Positions 1 to 8,478 of a stretch of DNA of 49,268 nt are shown one piece after another. Origin of the DNA: Butyricicoccus faecihominis (lineage in GTDB: Bacteria; Bacillota; Clostridia; Oscillospirales; Butyricicoccaceae); the NCBI RefSeq assembly GCF_024462775.1, contig NZ_JANGCE010000028.1:1-49268 (forward strand), read 5' to 3'. Numbering within the stretch: the stretch's first letter is position 1; each line of letters begins with the position of its first letter. The position numbers and the translations under genes are program-made. The notes below the pieces were generated by a model that did no database searches, was not told the origin of the DNA, and saw only the letters and a list, made by a program, of their open reading frames with translations.

Positions 1-247
1 GCACCGGGATAAGTGAGAGCATCAAACAGGCTGGTACGGCCGAGCGAAGGGACATAGTTTCTCAGGAAGTGTTACATCCCTTCGAGACGGCGCGCCGGGG
101 GCGTCGCGCCCTACTAGCTCGGTGATTCCCTTGTTTTTTCCTATGCGTTTCCCTTAACTAAATGTTATTGATGCCCCCGCGCCGGGCGGCGCGACCGTCC
201 CCCCGCGGCTACCGCCGCGCATTTTATTGCGAACATAGCAAGCCCCG
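1..247. other. Non-coding edge region with small inverted repeats
   Basis: No coding region can be supported here. Two short inverted repeats are visible: an 8-bp pair at 45-52 and 77-84 (CGAAGGGA/TCCCTTCG) and a 6-bp GC pair at 89-94 and 105-110. A GC-rich palindrome lies near 180-195, just downstream of the carboxypeptidase gene, and could help end transcription, but no run of T follows it in the direction of that gene. I tried to match the segment to common riboswitches, tRNA and small RNAs and could not. It may be the 3' flank of a neighbouring locus outside the window. Confidence 0.4.
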
Positions 248-1024
248 CTACTTCCCCACATACTCCTCCAAGCATTCGCCGGATTCCTTCATGGCAAGCG
301 CGGCTTCCGGGCCGACATAGCGGTAATGCCACGGCTCGTAGTCGATGCCCGTGATATCCTCTTTTTCCTTGGGATAGCGCAGGATAAAGCCGTAATCCGC
401 CGCGTGATCCTTGAGCCACTGGAAGGCGGCGGTCTCCGCAAAGCCCTCGTCCAGCGTGGGATGATAAGGCGCGACGATATCGAGCGCCAAGCCGATGTGG
501 TGCTCGCTGCACCCGGGCGGCTGCACCGTGCGGCCCGCCTTTTTCTTGGCCTTATCCTCGGAAGCGCCCTTATCGGTAAATTCCTTTACCTTATCCTGAT
601 AAAGCTTCGTCTGTTGACTGACGCTGCGGTAGCCGGAGCAGATTTTCAGCTCCACGCCGTCCGCTTTGGCGGCGGCCAGCATCATTTTGACCAGATCGCC
701 GATGCGCGCGTCCACCCGGATATCCTCCACCTTTTGCAGGTCGAGGGTAAAGGCCCGGTCGAGCGGCTTATCCGCGCCGACGAGCAGCAGGCTCCACCGC
801 TTGGGCTGCTCCTGCACCGCTTCGGCGGAAGCCGCGTCCGGCTCGGTTTGATCGGCCGGCTTTGCGGGCCACACCTTCCACCGCAGGAAGAACAGCGCCG
901 CCGCAAGCACCATAATGAGCAAAACGGCGGGCACGGCGCGGCGCTTACGCTTCGGCGCCGGTTTCGCCGGGGGCTGCTCCCGCCGGTTCCCCGGCTGGTT
1001 CGTTTGGCCGTATCTCCTTGGCAC
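248..1024 (-). CDS. Membrane-anchored D-alanyl-D-alanine carboxypeptidase, M15B/VanY family
   Basis: A zinc peptidase expected to trim the terminal D-Ala of peptidoglycan stem peptides outside the membrane. The 258-residue protein has a basic N-terminus, one membrane segment at about 31-48, then the M15 domain. The metal-site signature SxHxxGxAxD is present as SEHHIGLALD (S173, H175, D182), and the second ligand motif WHYRYVG has H233; the substrate-side motif SGYRS is also present. I chose the GTG start at 1024 because AGGAGGAG lies a few bases upstream; an open frame continues to 1249 but only overlaps the FlhB-like gene. The gene overlaps that gene's 3' end by 80 bases. It sits at the end of the flagellar operon, where a cell-wall enzyme could help the rod pass the wall, but this is inference; it may be a general VanY-like enzyme. 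Confidence 0.88.
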   Translation of the reverse strand: MPRRYGQTNQPGNRREQPPAKPAPKRKRRAVPAVLLIMVLAAALFFLRWKVWPAKPADQTEPDAASAEAVQEQPKRWSLLLVGADKPLDRAFTLDLQKVEDIRVDARIGDLVKMMLAAAKADGVELKICSGYRSVSQQTKLYQDKVKEFTDKGASEDKAKKKAGRTVQPPGCSEHHIGLALDIVAPYHPTLDEGFAETAAFQWLKDHAADYGFILRYPKEKEDITGIDYEPWHYRYVGPEAALAMKESGECLEEYVGK

Positions 1025-1319
1025 GTTGCTCCTCCTCCCTTCCGCCGCCGGCGGCCCTTGATCGGGCGGCGACGGACAAAATCTCCGCGTAAATGGTGGC
1101 GACCACCTGATACAGCTCCTCCGGGATGCGCGCGCCCACTTCCAGCATGCAAAGCAGGGAGGACGCGCTGTCGTCCCGGTAAACGGGAATGCCGCGCTGC
1201 TCGGCCACGTCGATGATATTTTCCGCAACGCGCCCATAGCCGGAGGCAATGACCACCGGAGCCATATCCTGATCCGCGTTGTATTTCAGGGCAACCGCCC
1301 TCTGTTCAGACTTTGACAT
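945..1319 (-). CDS. Stand-alone FlhB C-terminal domain protein (FlhB/YlqH-like)
   Basis: A 124-residue protein corresponding to the cytoplasmic C-terminal domain of the export gate protein FlhB, without its membrane part. It begins MSKSEQRAVALKYN and carries the FlhB-like pattern A-x-KYN...APVVIASGYG...ENIIDVAEQRGIPVYRD...IPEELYQVVATIYAEI, but the autocleavage motif NPTH, which would lie before the first residues, is absent. B. subtilis has a comparable small protein, YlqH, next to a FliK-like gene, YlqG, which matches the arrangement here. The start at 1319 follows AAAGGGTGGG and overlaps the preceding gene by 14 bases. The last 25 or so residues are low-complexity and lie over the start of the carboxypeptidase gene. 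A full-length flhB is also present (7384-8445), so this is a second, partial paralogue. Confidence 0.85.
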   Translation of the reverse strand: MSKSEQRAVALKYNADQDMAPVVIASGYGRVAENIIDVAEQRGIPVYRDDSASSLLCMLEVGARIPEELYQVVATIYAEILSVAARSRAAGGGREEEQRAKEIRPNEPAGEPAGAAPGETGAEA

Positions 1320-2703
1320 CGACACCCACCCTTTTATACGGCAAGGTTTTAAAAACATCCATCAGCGAGCGGGGCTTTTCCAGCGCCGCCACCGTCATGC
1401 GGCCCAAATGGTAGGCCCCATCCGCCAGCTTGCCGGGCAGGCTGCGCCGCAGCGGCAGCAGCAGCGCTTCCATGCCGGGCGGCGCGTAGATCGCCAGATC
1501 GACCGTGCGGCGGTAGAAGAACAGCTCGGCTTCAAACCGGCCCACACCCTCCACATCGATCACCAGCAGCAGGTGGCGGCCCCCCGCCGCGCCCTCGGGC
1601 ATTTCGCCCTCGCCGCTTTCCGGGTTGATCCAAACCTCCGCGAAGGCGCGCACGTCTTCAAACAAGGTGGGCACGACGAAGTGCAAAAGCGGCGTGAAAT
1701 TGCACGGCGAGGACAGCAGGCTGTGCAGAATGCCGTCCAGCTTGGCTTCGTCCCCGGCGGAAAGCCCTTCCCTGCCGGACTGCCGCCCGATTAGCTGCGT
1801 GAGCGTTTCCATGACCCGGGAGCCGCTCCCGCGCGTGCCCTCGGTAAAGCCGGCGCGAAAGTCCGCCAGAAAACGCGATAGCTCGCGCCGCTGGGGCGCG
1901 GGCAGCAGCTGGCGCAAATAGGCCGCCGCGTCGTCCAAAAACTCGCCGCTGTCGTTATAGCGGGAGAGATTGTATACCGTGATGGACAGGTTTTTCGCCA
2001 GCTTGGGCGAATACAGGATGCTTTCGCTCACCTCGCGCAGCAGGGCGAGCGCTTCGTCCTTTAGCTGGGCAAAGTTATCGCCCGCGTCCTCCTGCCGGAA
2101 GCGCTCAGACAACGCGGCGAGCCGCCCGGACAGATCGGCGCTGGGGGCAAGGCTTTTGGACAGAAAACCCAAATTATTCGCCGCCGCGTCCAGCACGTCC
2201 CGGCGGCCAAGGCTGCTGTTCATGGCTTTCAGCAAATTGGCCACCGCGCCCGGCAGCTCGGAACCGGAGGGCGCGGAATCGCTCAGTTCGCGCAGAAAAT
2301 CGAAAAACGGGCCGCGGAACACGGTCGCGTCCTCCCCCTGCCGCACCAGCTCGGCCGCAACATCCCCCGGCTGCGCCAGCAGGCCGCCGAAAAGCTGTTC
2401 CAGCTCGGTGGTAACGGTTTCGTTATTCGCGGGAAGCAGCTTGAAAACCTCTTCCAGCAGGAAAATGTTCTTAAGATACGTGGCCGCCACCGACGGGTCC
2501 TTTAACAGGTCCATCAGCATGGCCGCGCCCTCGCCGCCGTTCAAGCCGTTGTTTTGGGCCAGCACATCGCTTTGGTTATGGGGCTGCAACACGCGGCTGG
2601 TGGCTTGCAGGCTAAAGGGGTTGACCGGGTCGGCCCCCTGCTTGGGCGGCACCGCTTGACTTTGACTGACGAGCGGTGTGGTTACTTTGAGCAGCTCCGC
2701 CAA
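1306..2703 (-). CDS. FliK/YlqG-like flagellar protein
   Basis: A 465-residue, mostly helical protein with no membrane segment. The C-terminal 120 or so residues (LLLVIDVEGVGRFEAELFF and the following strands) have the alternating pattern of a FliK-type hook-length control C-terminal domain, and the adjacent FlhB-like gene is the expected partner of such a domain. The arrangement matches the B. subtilis ylqG-ylqH pair. A separate FliK with a clearer Flg_hook domain exists at 18511-19653. The start is TTG at 2703, supported by GGAAAGGGGGC about 8 bases upstream. It lies downstream of a 298-base gap carrying an inverted repeat, so whether it belongs to the main operon is uncertain. Function is assigned from context and weak sequence pattern only. 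Confidence 0.5.
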   Translation of the reverse strand: MAELLKVTTPLVSQSQAVPPKQGADPVNPFSLQATSRVLQPHNQSDVLAQNNGLNGGEGAAMLMDLLKDPSVAATYLKNIFLLEEVFKLLPANNETVTTELEQLFGGLLAQPGDVAAELVRQGEDATVFRGPFFDFLRELSDSAPSGSELPGAVANLLKAMNSSLGRRDVLDAAANNLGFLSKSLAPSADLSGRLAALSERFRQEDAGDNFAQLKDEALALLREVSESILYSPKLAKNLSITVYNLSRYNDSGEFLDDAAAYLRQLLPAPQRRELSRFLADFRAGFTEGTRGSGSRVMETLTQLIGRQSGREGLSAGDEAKLDGILHSLLSSPCNFTPLLHFVVPTLFEDVRAFAEVWINPESGEGEMPEGAAGGRHLLLVIDVEGVGRFEAELFFYRRTVDLAIYAPPGMEALLLPLRRSLPGKLADGAYHLGRMTVAALEKPRSLMDVFKTLPYKRVGVDVKV

Positions 2704-2787
2704 GGCGACGCCCCCTTTCCAAAAATGTTCCTGATTAGATTATGATATGAAAACCGCAAAACGAAAGCGGCGCGGGCAAAAAAACGC

Positions 2788-2989
2788 GGCGGACTGCGGC
2801 AACAATGTCATTCCGTTGAGGCCTTTTTCAACAATTTGTCATCCTGAGCGTAGCGAAGGATCTCGCGCGAACGCGCGGGGTCCACGTAAGCGTCGCGCGT
2901 CCGCGCGAGATCCTTCGGCCTAACGGCCTCAGGATGACAACCTGAATAGCGCTGAACAAAATAATATCGTTGCGGCGAGGCAGTCCGCC
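2788..2989. repeat. Nested inverted repeat (REP/MITE-like intergenic element)
   Basis: The 298-base gap between flgG and the YlqG-like gene contains two nested inverted repeats. The inner arms are 2836-2869 and 2902-2940; each begins or ends with TTGTCATCCTGAG and shares CGAAGGATCTCGCGCG, differing only by a few bases in the middle. The outer arms are 2788-2803 and 2969-2989, sharing GCAGTCCGCC and GTTGC. The inner core TCATCCTGAGCG...GCGAAGGATCT is, from general knowledge, a repeat seen scattered between genes in many bacterial genomes. It has no coding capacity. It may fold into a long hairpin in the operon transcript and could act as a terminator or RNA stabiliser. Confidence 0.8.
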
Positions 2990-3001
2990 ACGAATAGGGT
3001 T

Positions 3002-3730
3002 CTACCGCCGCAGGCCGTTCACGACCTGCTCCATCTCGTCCGAGGTCTGCACCACCCGGGCGCAGACCTGAAAGGCGCGCTGGGCGGACAGCATATCCAT
3101 CATGCCGTCCATCATATTCGCGCCCGAGCCTTCCAAAAAGCCGTGCAGCAGGTCGTAGGAATCCTCGTCCGCGCGCTCGGCCACGCCGGAAAACTCGTTC
3201 GGCGTGTAGCCGCTGCCCATGGCGGGGGTCAGGGCGTTCGGGTTGTCGAAGCGGAACACGCCGATGCGGTCAATCAAATCGCCGGTGTCGATCGAGCCGT
3301 CGTCCTGCTGGGTGACGCGGATTGGGTTGCCGCGCCGGTCGAGCACTTGCGCGCCGTCGATCGTGCACAGGTAATCCCGGCTGCCCTCGACCGAAATGGC
3401 GAACGCGCCGTTGCGGGTGTAGCCGATATCCCCATCGTTATTGACGGCGAAGAAGCCGTTACCGACGATGGCGAAATCCAATTCGCCGCCGGTGAGCTGC
3501 GGGCTACCCTGCCCCACCAGCACGCCGGTGGACACGGTGCGCACGCCGCTGCCGGTAAGCGGCGCGCGGTCGGTATTGGCGTACATATCGGTATGGAGCA
3601 GATCCTCAAACGCCGTCGTTTCCTTCTGGTAGCCCACGGTATTTGTATTGGCCAGATTGTTGCCGATGGTGTTCATGGATTGCTGATAAGCGGAAAGGCC
3701 GGAAGCGCCGGCGTAAAATGCGGCTTTCAT
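3002..3730 (-). CDS. flgG: Flagellar basal-body rod protein FlgG
   Basis: Distal rod subunit, 242 residues. The N-terminus has the rod/hook family signature (GASGLSAYQQSMNTIGNNLANTNTVGYQKE) and the C-terminus has the matching helix (MLSAQRAFQVCARVVQTSDEM), which pack together in the assembled rod. The middle contains the conserved FAIVGNGFFAV strand. It is the second of two adjacent rod genes, like the FlhO/FlhP pair of Bacillus; which is the true distal FlgG and which the FlgF-type is judged by order and similarity only. It starts 24 bases after flgF ends, with GAGGGAG upstream of the ATG, and is the last gene before the inverted repeat. Confidence 0.88.
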   Translation of the reverse strand: MKAAFYAGASGLSAYQQSMNTIGNNLANTNTVGYQKETTAFEDLLHTDMYANTDRAPLTGSGVRTVSTGVLVGQGSPQLTGGELDFAIVGNGFFAVNNDGDIGYTRNGAFAISVEGSRDYLCTIDGAQVLDRRGNPIRVTQQDDGSIDTGDLIDRIGVFRFDNPNALTPAMGSGYTPNEFSGVAERADEDSYDLLHGFLEGSGANMMDGMMDMLSAQRAFQVCARVVQTSDEMEQVVNGLRR

Positions 3731-3754
3731 AATTAATTTCTCCCTCTTCCGAAT

Positions 3755-4507
3755 TTAAATTGAAGCGATCTGCGAAGCGGCCTTGCGGTCCATCCCATCG
3801 ATGATCTGCAAAGCGGAGCTGCAGCTTTGGAACGCGCGCTGGGTGGCGAGCAGGCCCGTCAGTTCCTGCTCCATATTGACGTTGGACAGCTCGAGGCTGC
3901 CCTGCACCAAATGCGCGTCGTTCACGATGCGCATGTTCGCGCCCTGCGGCGCGCGGAACAGGCCGCCGTCCAACTTGGTAAGCGCAGACCCCTCTTCCGG
4001 CGCGGTGAGCATCAGCGAGCCGACGCGGCGGTCGTCCTGATTGTAGACCTGACCGGTCTCGTCCACGCGGAAGCCCGGGCCGCCGACGCGGAGCGTGTCG
4101 CCGTTCCGGCCGAGCACGCGGCCCACGCCGGGCAAGACCAGATCGCCGTTTTCATCCGTATCGAAATTGCCGCCGCGCGTCAGCATGATCTGGCCGTTTT
4201 CCGCGCGGATGTTGAAAAAGCCGTCGCCGTTGATGGCAAGGTCGAACGAGCGGCCGGTTTCGCGCAGGTCGCCGTTTTGCATCAGCGTCGCCACTTCGCT
4301 CACCACGGCGGCGGGCGCGCCGCGCCCTAACGCCGCGTCGCCCGAAGCCTCGCGGCGGGTGGCAAGCTCCATTTCAAAGGGGGAGATGAGCGTACGGTCC
4401 GCCCGGTAGCCGGGCGTTTGCTGGTTGACAAGATTGTTGCCGATCACGTCCAGATCGCGCTGCTGACTCAGCATGCCGGACGCGACCGTGTAAAAACCGG
4501 ATAGCAT
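3755..4507 (-). CDS. flgF: Flagellar basal-body rod protein, FlgF/FlhO type
   Basis: A 250-residue rod protein. It starts MLSGFYTVASGMLSQQRDL followed by the VIGNNLVNQQTPGYRADRT signature, has FDLAINGDGFFNI in the middle, and ends with the packing helix LLATQRAFQSCSSALQIIDGMD. It is exported by the flagellar type III system without a cleaved signal peptide. It lies 11 bases downstream of the sigma factor gene, so it is co-transcribed with it. FlgF and FlgG are close relatives and the split between the two neighbouring genes is by position. Confidence 0.85.
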   Translation of the reverse strand: MLSGFYTVASGMLSQQRDLDVIGNNLVNQQTPGYRADRTLISPFEMELATRREASGDAALGRGAPAAVVSEVATLMQNGDLRETGRSFDLAINGDGFFNIRAENGQIMLTRGGNFDTDENGDLVLPGVGRVLGRNGDTLRVGGPGFRVDETGQVYNQDDRRVGSLMLTAPEEGSALTKLDGGLFRAPQGANMRIVNDAHLVQGSLELSNVNMEQELTGLLATQRAFQSCSSALQIIDGMDRKAASQIASI

Positions 4508-4518
4508 GGCGTATCCTC

Positions 4519-5295
4519 CTAATCGATATAATCCTTTAGTACCTCGCCCAGCGAAGCGATCGCCGCCGAGCGGATCTGCGACACCCGCTGTTGGGTCAGA
4601 TCCAGCACTTCGCCGATCTCGCGCAGGTTTAGGTTTTCATAATAGCACAGGGTGATTACCTGCCGCTGCCGGGGCGGCAGCGCTTCGATCGCCGCGCCGA
4701 GTGCCGCGGTCAGCTCTTCCCGCATCAGGCCGCCCTCCGGGCCGTCCGCCGGGGCGTGGGGCCGGGCAAGGAGCGCCTCGCCCGTTTGGTCCAAAAGCGC
4801 TTCGAGCGATACCGCGTCTACCGCGGCGATTTCGCCCAGATATTGGCCGAGCTTTTGCTCGCTCAGCCCCATGGCGTCGGCCAGCTCGCGGTCGGTCGGC
4901 TCGCGCAGCAGGGTCTGCCGCAGCTCCTCCGCGGTTCTCAGTATATCGCGCCGCGCGGCCTGCACGCGGTTGGGCAGCCAATTCTGCCGCCGCAGGTAGT
5001 TTAAAAGCGCGCCCCGCACCGCGCGGAAGCTAAAGGTCTCGAAGCTCGCGCCCCGGTCGGGGTCGTACTTCTCGATGCACTCCATCAGCGCCACGATTCC
5101 CTGATTGAAAAAATCCTCCGCCGGAATGCGGGAGAGCAAAATGGAACGCATGCTGCGGATCGCGGCGGTGACGTTCGCGGCGTAGTGCAGCACCAGCTGA
5201 TTGCGCAGCTCGGCGTCGCCCGATTCCTTGTAGCGCAGCATCACGCCTTCCGGATCGGCCAGACAAACGCCGGTCTGCAATTTATCCAGAGCCAT
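4519..5295 (-). CDS. sigD: Flagellar sigma factor, sigma-28/SigD (FliA) family
   Basis: A 258-residue RNA polymerase sigma factor for late flagellar and chemotaxis genes. Region 2 is clear (DFFNQGIVALMECIEKYDP then FETFSFRAVRGALLNYLRRQ), followed by a short region 3 (EPTDRELADAMGLSEQKL) and region 4 with the helix-turn-helix (LPPRQRQVITLCYYENLN then LREIGEVLDLTQQRVSQIRS). The start is preceded by AAAGGAGGG. It follows flhA by 37 bases with no flhF or flhG in between, unlike the usual order. Its anti-sigma partner FlgM is encoded at 35809-36132. I found no convincing sigma-28 promoter (TAAA, 15 bases, GCCGATAA) in the intergenic regions of this window. Confidence 0.93.
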   Translation of the reverse strand: MALDKLQTGVCLADPEGVMLRYKESGDAELRNQLVLHYAANVTAAIRSMRSILLSRIPAEDFFNQGIVALMECIEKYDPDRGASFETFSFRAVRGALLNYLRRQNWLPNRVQAARRDILRTAEELRQTLLREPTDRELADAMGLSEQKLGQYLGEIAAVDAVSLEALLDQTGEALLARPHAPADGPEGGLMREELTAALGAAIEALPPRQRQVITLCYYENLNLREIGEVLDLTQQRVSQIRSAAIASLGEVLKDYID

Positions 5296-5332
5296 GTCCG
5301 GCCCTCCTTTCCGCCGGGAACGGGCCCGCGGG

Positions 5333-7387
5333 TTAAATCTCGATCATGCCAAGGGACTGGATCTGCACGTTGCTGTCGATATCGTTGAAGGACAGCACGG
5401 TCACATCCGGATAGAATTGATCGAGCAGCTTTTTGAAATACACGCGCACCACCGGAGAGGTGAGGATGATAGGCGTTTGCACCAGCTTTTTCATCTGGGT
5501 CAGCTTATCGGTGGTCGCGGCGATGATCTTTTGAATGGTGTTCGGCTCCAGCGCCAGATAAGCGCCGCCGTCCAGTTTTTTAACGTTGTTCAAAATCAGG
5601 TTTTCCAGCCCGCCGTCCACGCTGAGCACCTTCATCTGCCCCGCTTCGGAGAAGCGGCGGGTGATGGTGCGCCGCAGCGCCTGCCGCACGTATTCGGTGA
5701 GCATGTCGCTGTCCTTCACGCTGGGCGCGTAATCGGACAGGGTCTCCAAAATGGTCTCCATATCGCCGATGGGGATGTCCTCCCGCAGCAGGCCCCGCAG
5801 CACCTTATGCAGCTCGTTGAGCGATACGGACGAAGGGATGGTATCGTCCACAATGGTATCGTTCGTTTTTTTCAGGTTGTCCAGAATGCGCTTTACCTCC
5901 TGCCGGGTGAGCAGCTCCCAAGCGTGCTTGCGAATCAGTTCGGACAAATGGGTGATGATGACCGAGGTCGGATCGATCAGCACGTAGCCCGCTACCTCGG
6001 CGCGCAGCTTTTTATCCTCGCTGATCCACTTGGCCGGCATGCCGAAGGCGGGCTCCACGGTCTCGATGCCATCGATGTTATCCGGTCCGTCCGCCGGGGC
6101 AAGGGCCAGATAATGGTCGATCAGCACCTCGCCGACGGCCACGCGCTCGCCCTTGAGCTTGATCTCGTACTGGTTGGGGTTGAGCTGGCTGGAATCCTTG
6201 AGGCGCACGGACGGAATGACCATGCCCATTTCATCGGCAAACTGCTTGCGCAGCATGACGATGCGGTCAAGGAAGTTGCCGCCGCTCGATTGATCCACCA
6301 GCGGCAGCAGGCTGTAGCCCACCTCCACGCCGATGGGGTCCACATTGAGAAGGCCGTACACATTGTCGAGGTTCTTGTAAAAGCTCACCTCGCTCGTGAC
6401 CTCTTCGGTCACGGGCGGGCCTTGCTCCAAAGCGGCGGACGCGGCGCGGCTTTTGCGCAGCAGCAGCGTGCCGCCCACGAGCAGCAACGCGGAAAGCAGC
6501 AGCACCTGCGGCACGGGGAAGCCGATCAGGCACAGGAGCGGCAGCGCCGCGCCCGCGATGACCAGCACCAGCGGCTGCGAGGTAAACTGTTTGATCACAT
6601 CGGTGTTCAGGTCCGCGTCCGACGCGGAACGGGTGACGATCATGCCGGTCGCCACCGAAATGAGCAGCGCGGGGATCTGACTCATCAGGCCGTCGCCCAC
6701 GGTAGAGGTGGAATAAATGCTGACGATGGAGCCGATATCGCCCTGCCCGTTCAGCAGGCCGACCACAAGGCCGCCGATCAGGTTGACGAAGGTGACCACG
6801 ATGGAGATGATCGCATCGCCCTTGACGAACTTGGAAGCGCCGTCCATGGAGCCGAAAAAGTCGGCTTCGCGCTGGATTTTGCTGCGGCGCTCGCGGGCCT
6901 GCGCCTCGTCGATCAGGCCGGAGGACAGGTCCGCGTCGATCGCCATCTGCTTGCCGGGCATCGCGTCCAGCGTAAAGCGGGCGGATACCTCGGCCACGCG
7001 CTCGGCGCCCTTGGTGATAACGATGAACTGCACCAGCACGATGATGAGGAACACCACAAGGCCGACGGCCACGTTATCTTGAATCACAAAGTGGCCGAAG
7101 GTGGCGATGACCTCGCCCGCGTAGCCCTCGCGCGTCAGGATGGAGCGGGTGGACGATACGTTCAGGCCTAGGCGAAACAGCGTGGTGATGAGCAGCAGGG
7201 AGGGAAAAATGGAAAACTCCAGCGGCTCCTTGATGTACATGGTCGTGAGCAGGATGATAAGGGAAAGCGCCAGATTCAGGATGAACATAAAGTCCAGCAC
7301 TTGCGTACCCAGCGGCACGATGAGCAGGGTCACGATGAGCAGGACGAACACCGCGATGAAGTTGTTGAGCAGTTTCATGCGTTTCAT
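5333..7387 (-). CDS. flhA: Flagellar export gate protein FlhA
   Basis: Inner-membrane component of the flagellar type III export gate, 684 residues. The first 320 or so residues contain about eight membrane segments with the FHIPEP-family loop (FTLDAMPGKQMAIDADL, about residue 150). The remaining half is the cytoplasmic domain that docks chaperone-substrate complexes, ending at the conserved ESYPDVxVLSxxDI-like segment (FYPDVTVLSFNDID). The ATG at 7387 overlaps the flhB stop codon in an ATGA arrangement, so translation of the two is coupled. Length is normal for the family. Confidence 0.97.
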   Translation of the reverse strand: MKRMKLLNNFIAVFVLLIVTLLIVPLGTQVLDFMFILNLALSLIILLTTMYIKEPLEFSIFPSLLLITTLFRLGLNVSSTRSILTREGYAGEVIATFGHFVIQDNVAVGLVVFLIIVLVQFIVITKGAERVAEVSARFTLDAMPGKQMAIDADLSSGLIDEAQARERRSKIQREADFFGSMDGASKFVKGDAIISIVVTFVNLIGGLVVGLLNGQGDIGSIVSIYSTSTVGDGLMSQIPALLISVATGMIVTRSASDADLNTDVIKQFTSQPLVLVIAGAALPLLCLIGFPVPQVLLLSALLLVGGTLLLRKSRAASAALEQGPPVTEEVTSEVSFYKNLDNVYGLLNVDPIGVEVGYSLLPLVDQSSGGNFLDRIVMLRKQFADEMGMVIPSVRLKDSSQLNPNQYEIKLKGERVAVGEVLIDHYLALAPADGPDNIDGIETVEPAFGMPAKWISEDKKLRAEVAGYVLIDPTSVIITHLSELIRKHAWELLTRQEVKRILDNLKKTNDTIVDDTIPSSVSLNELHKVLRGLLREDIPIGDMETILETLSDYAPSVKDSDMLTEYVRQALRRTITRRFSEAGQMKVLSVDGGLENLILNNVKKLDGGAYLALEPNTIQKIIAATTDKLTQMKKLVQTPIILTSPVVRVYFKKLLDQFYPDVTVLSFNDIDSNVQIQSLGMIEI

Positions 7388-8445
7388 GCTTTGCCGTTCC
7401 CTTTCAAGCTGTATACAAAGGCCAGCACCTCGGCAATGGCCTGATAGAATTGCTCTGGGATCTCCTGATCCAGATCGACGGATTCATAGAGCGCGCGGGC
7501 CAGCGGCCGGTTCTCGGTCACATACACGCCCGCGTCCTCCGCGGTTTTGACGATGCGCAGGGCCAGCGCGTCCACACCCTTGGCCAGCACGACCGGGGCG
7601 CGGTTCTTGCTGCTGTCGTACTTCACGGCAATGGCGTAGTGGGTCGGGTTACGAATGACCACGTCCGCGTTCGGCACGTTTTGCATCATGCGCTGGCGGG
7701 ATTTTTGCTGCTGGCGCGAGCGGATGGCGCCCTTGATCTGGGGATCGCCTTCGAGCTGCTTATACTCTTCCTTGACCTCCTGCTTGGTCATGCGCAGGTT
7801 TTTCTCGTATTCCCACCACTGGTATAAATAATCCGCGGCGGCGAGGAACAGGAAGATCACCCCGGCCTTGAGCGCGATGGAGAGCACCAGCCCGCCCGCG
7901 CTGATGAGCGCCTGCCCGGGCTCCATATCCATCAGGCGGGCCAAGGCGGGTATTTCCTTTTCCAGCGTGATGTACAGCAGGTACAGAAGTACCGAGATCT
8001 TCAAAATGGACTTGAGCAGCTCGACCAGCCCGCGCATGGAGATCATTTTTTTCAGGCCGGCGAGCGGGTTGATGCGCTCGCCCTTGAAGGAAAACGCCTT
8101 AGCCGAAAACAGGCCCCGCGTTTGGAACATGGTGATCGCCACGGCCACCGCGCAGCAAAGCAGCAGCAGCGGCATGGCGGTGAGCGCGAACACGCGGCAC
8201 GCGTCCGAAAAGAACGGGAGCAGATCGCCGGGGCCGACCGCCTCGGTCACGGCGCACAGGTCGATATAATCAGTAAGCAGCCCTTCCATATTGCGCAGGA
8301 TGGAGGGCGAAAGCACCTTGAGCGCGAGAAAGCAGGACAGCAGCGAGGCCACGGTAACGGCTTCCTGACTGAGGAACACATTGCCCTTTTTTCGTTCGTC
8401 CGCTTTTCGTTTGGGTGTTGCTTTTTCGGTTTTCTCACCGGCCAC
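7384..8445 (-). CDS. flhB: Flagellar export switch protein FlhB
   Basis: Export-gate protein that switches substrate specificity from rod/hook to filament subunits. The 353-residue protein starts MAGEKTEKATPKRKADERKK, typical of FlhB, has four membrane segments between about residues 30 and 210, and a cytoplasmic domain containing the self-cleavage site NPTH at 266-269. The expected partner FliK is encoded at 18511-19653. A second copy of only the C-terminal domain lies at 945-1319. It is 33 bases downstream of fliR and overlaps flhA by four bases. Confidence 0.97.
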   Translation of the reverse strand: MAGEKTEKATPKRKADERKKGNVFLSQEAVTVASLLSCFLALKVLSPSILRNMEGLLTDYIDLCAVTEAVGPGDLLPFFSDACRVFALTAMPLLLLCCAVAVAITMFQTRGLFSAKAFSFKGERINPLAGLKKMISMRGLVELLKSILKISVLLYLLYITLEKEIPALARLMDMEPGQALISAGGLVLSIALKAGVIFLFLAAADYLYQWWEYEKNLRMTKQEVKEEYKQLEGDPQIKGAIRSRQQQKSRQRMMQNVPNADVVIRNPTHYAIAVKYDSSKNRAPVVLAKGVDALALRIVKTAEDAGVYVTENRPLARALYESVDLDQEIPEQFYQAIAEVLAFVYSLKGNGKA

Positions 8446-8478
8446 GGCTGTGTTCCCCCCTTCCCCGCGTTGATCGGT

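Noticed and set aside
1-160. Possible riboswitch, tRNA or group II intron end
   Set aside because: Only short inverted repeats could be found; none of the family motifs I know match.
1025-1249. Extra N-terminus for the carboxypeptidase from the upstream ATG
   Set aside because: The added residues are in the wrong frame of the FlhB-like gene, look random, and a good ribosome site precedes the GTG at 1024.
5294-7171. A long open frame on the plus strand opposite flhA
   Set aside because: It has no recognisable domain, is rich in His, Arg and Gln as expected for the mirror of a GC-rich gene, and fully overlaps a certain gene.
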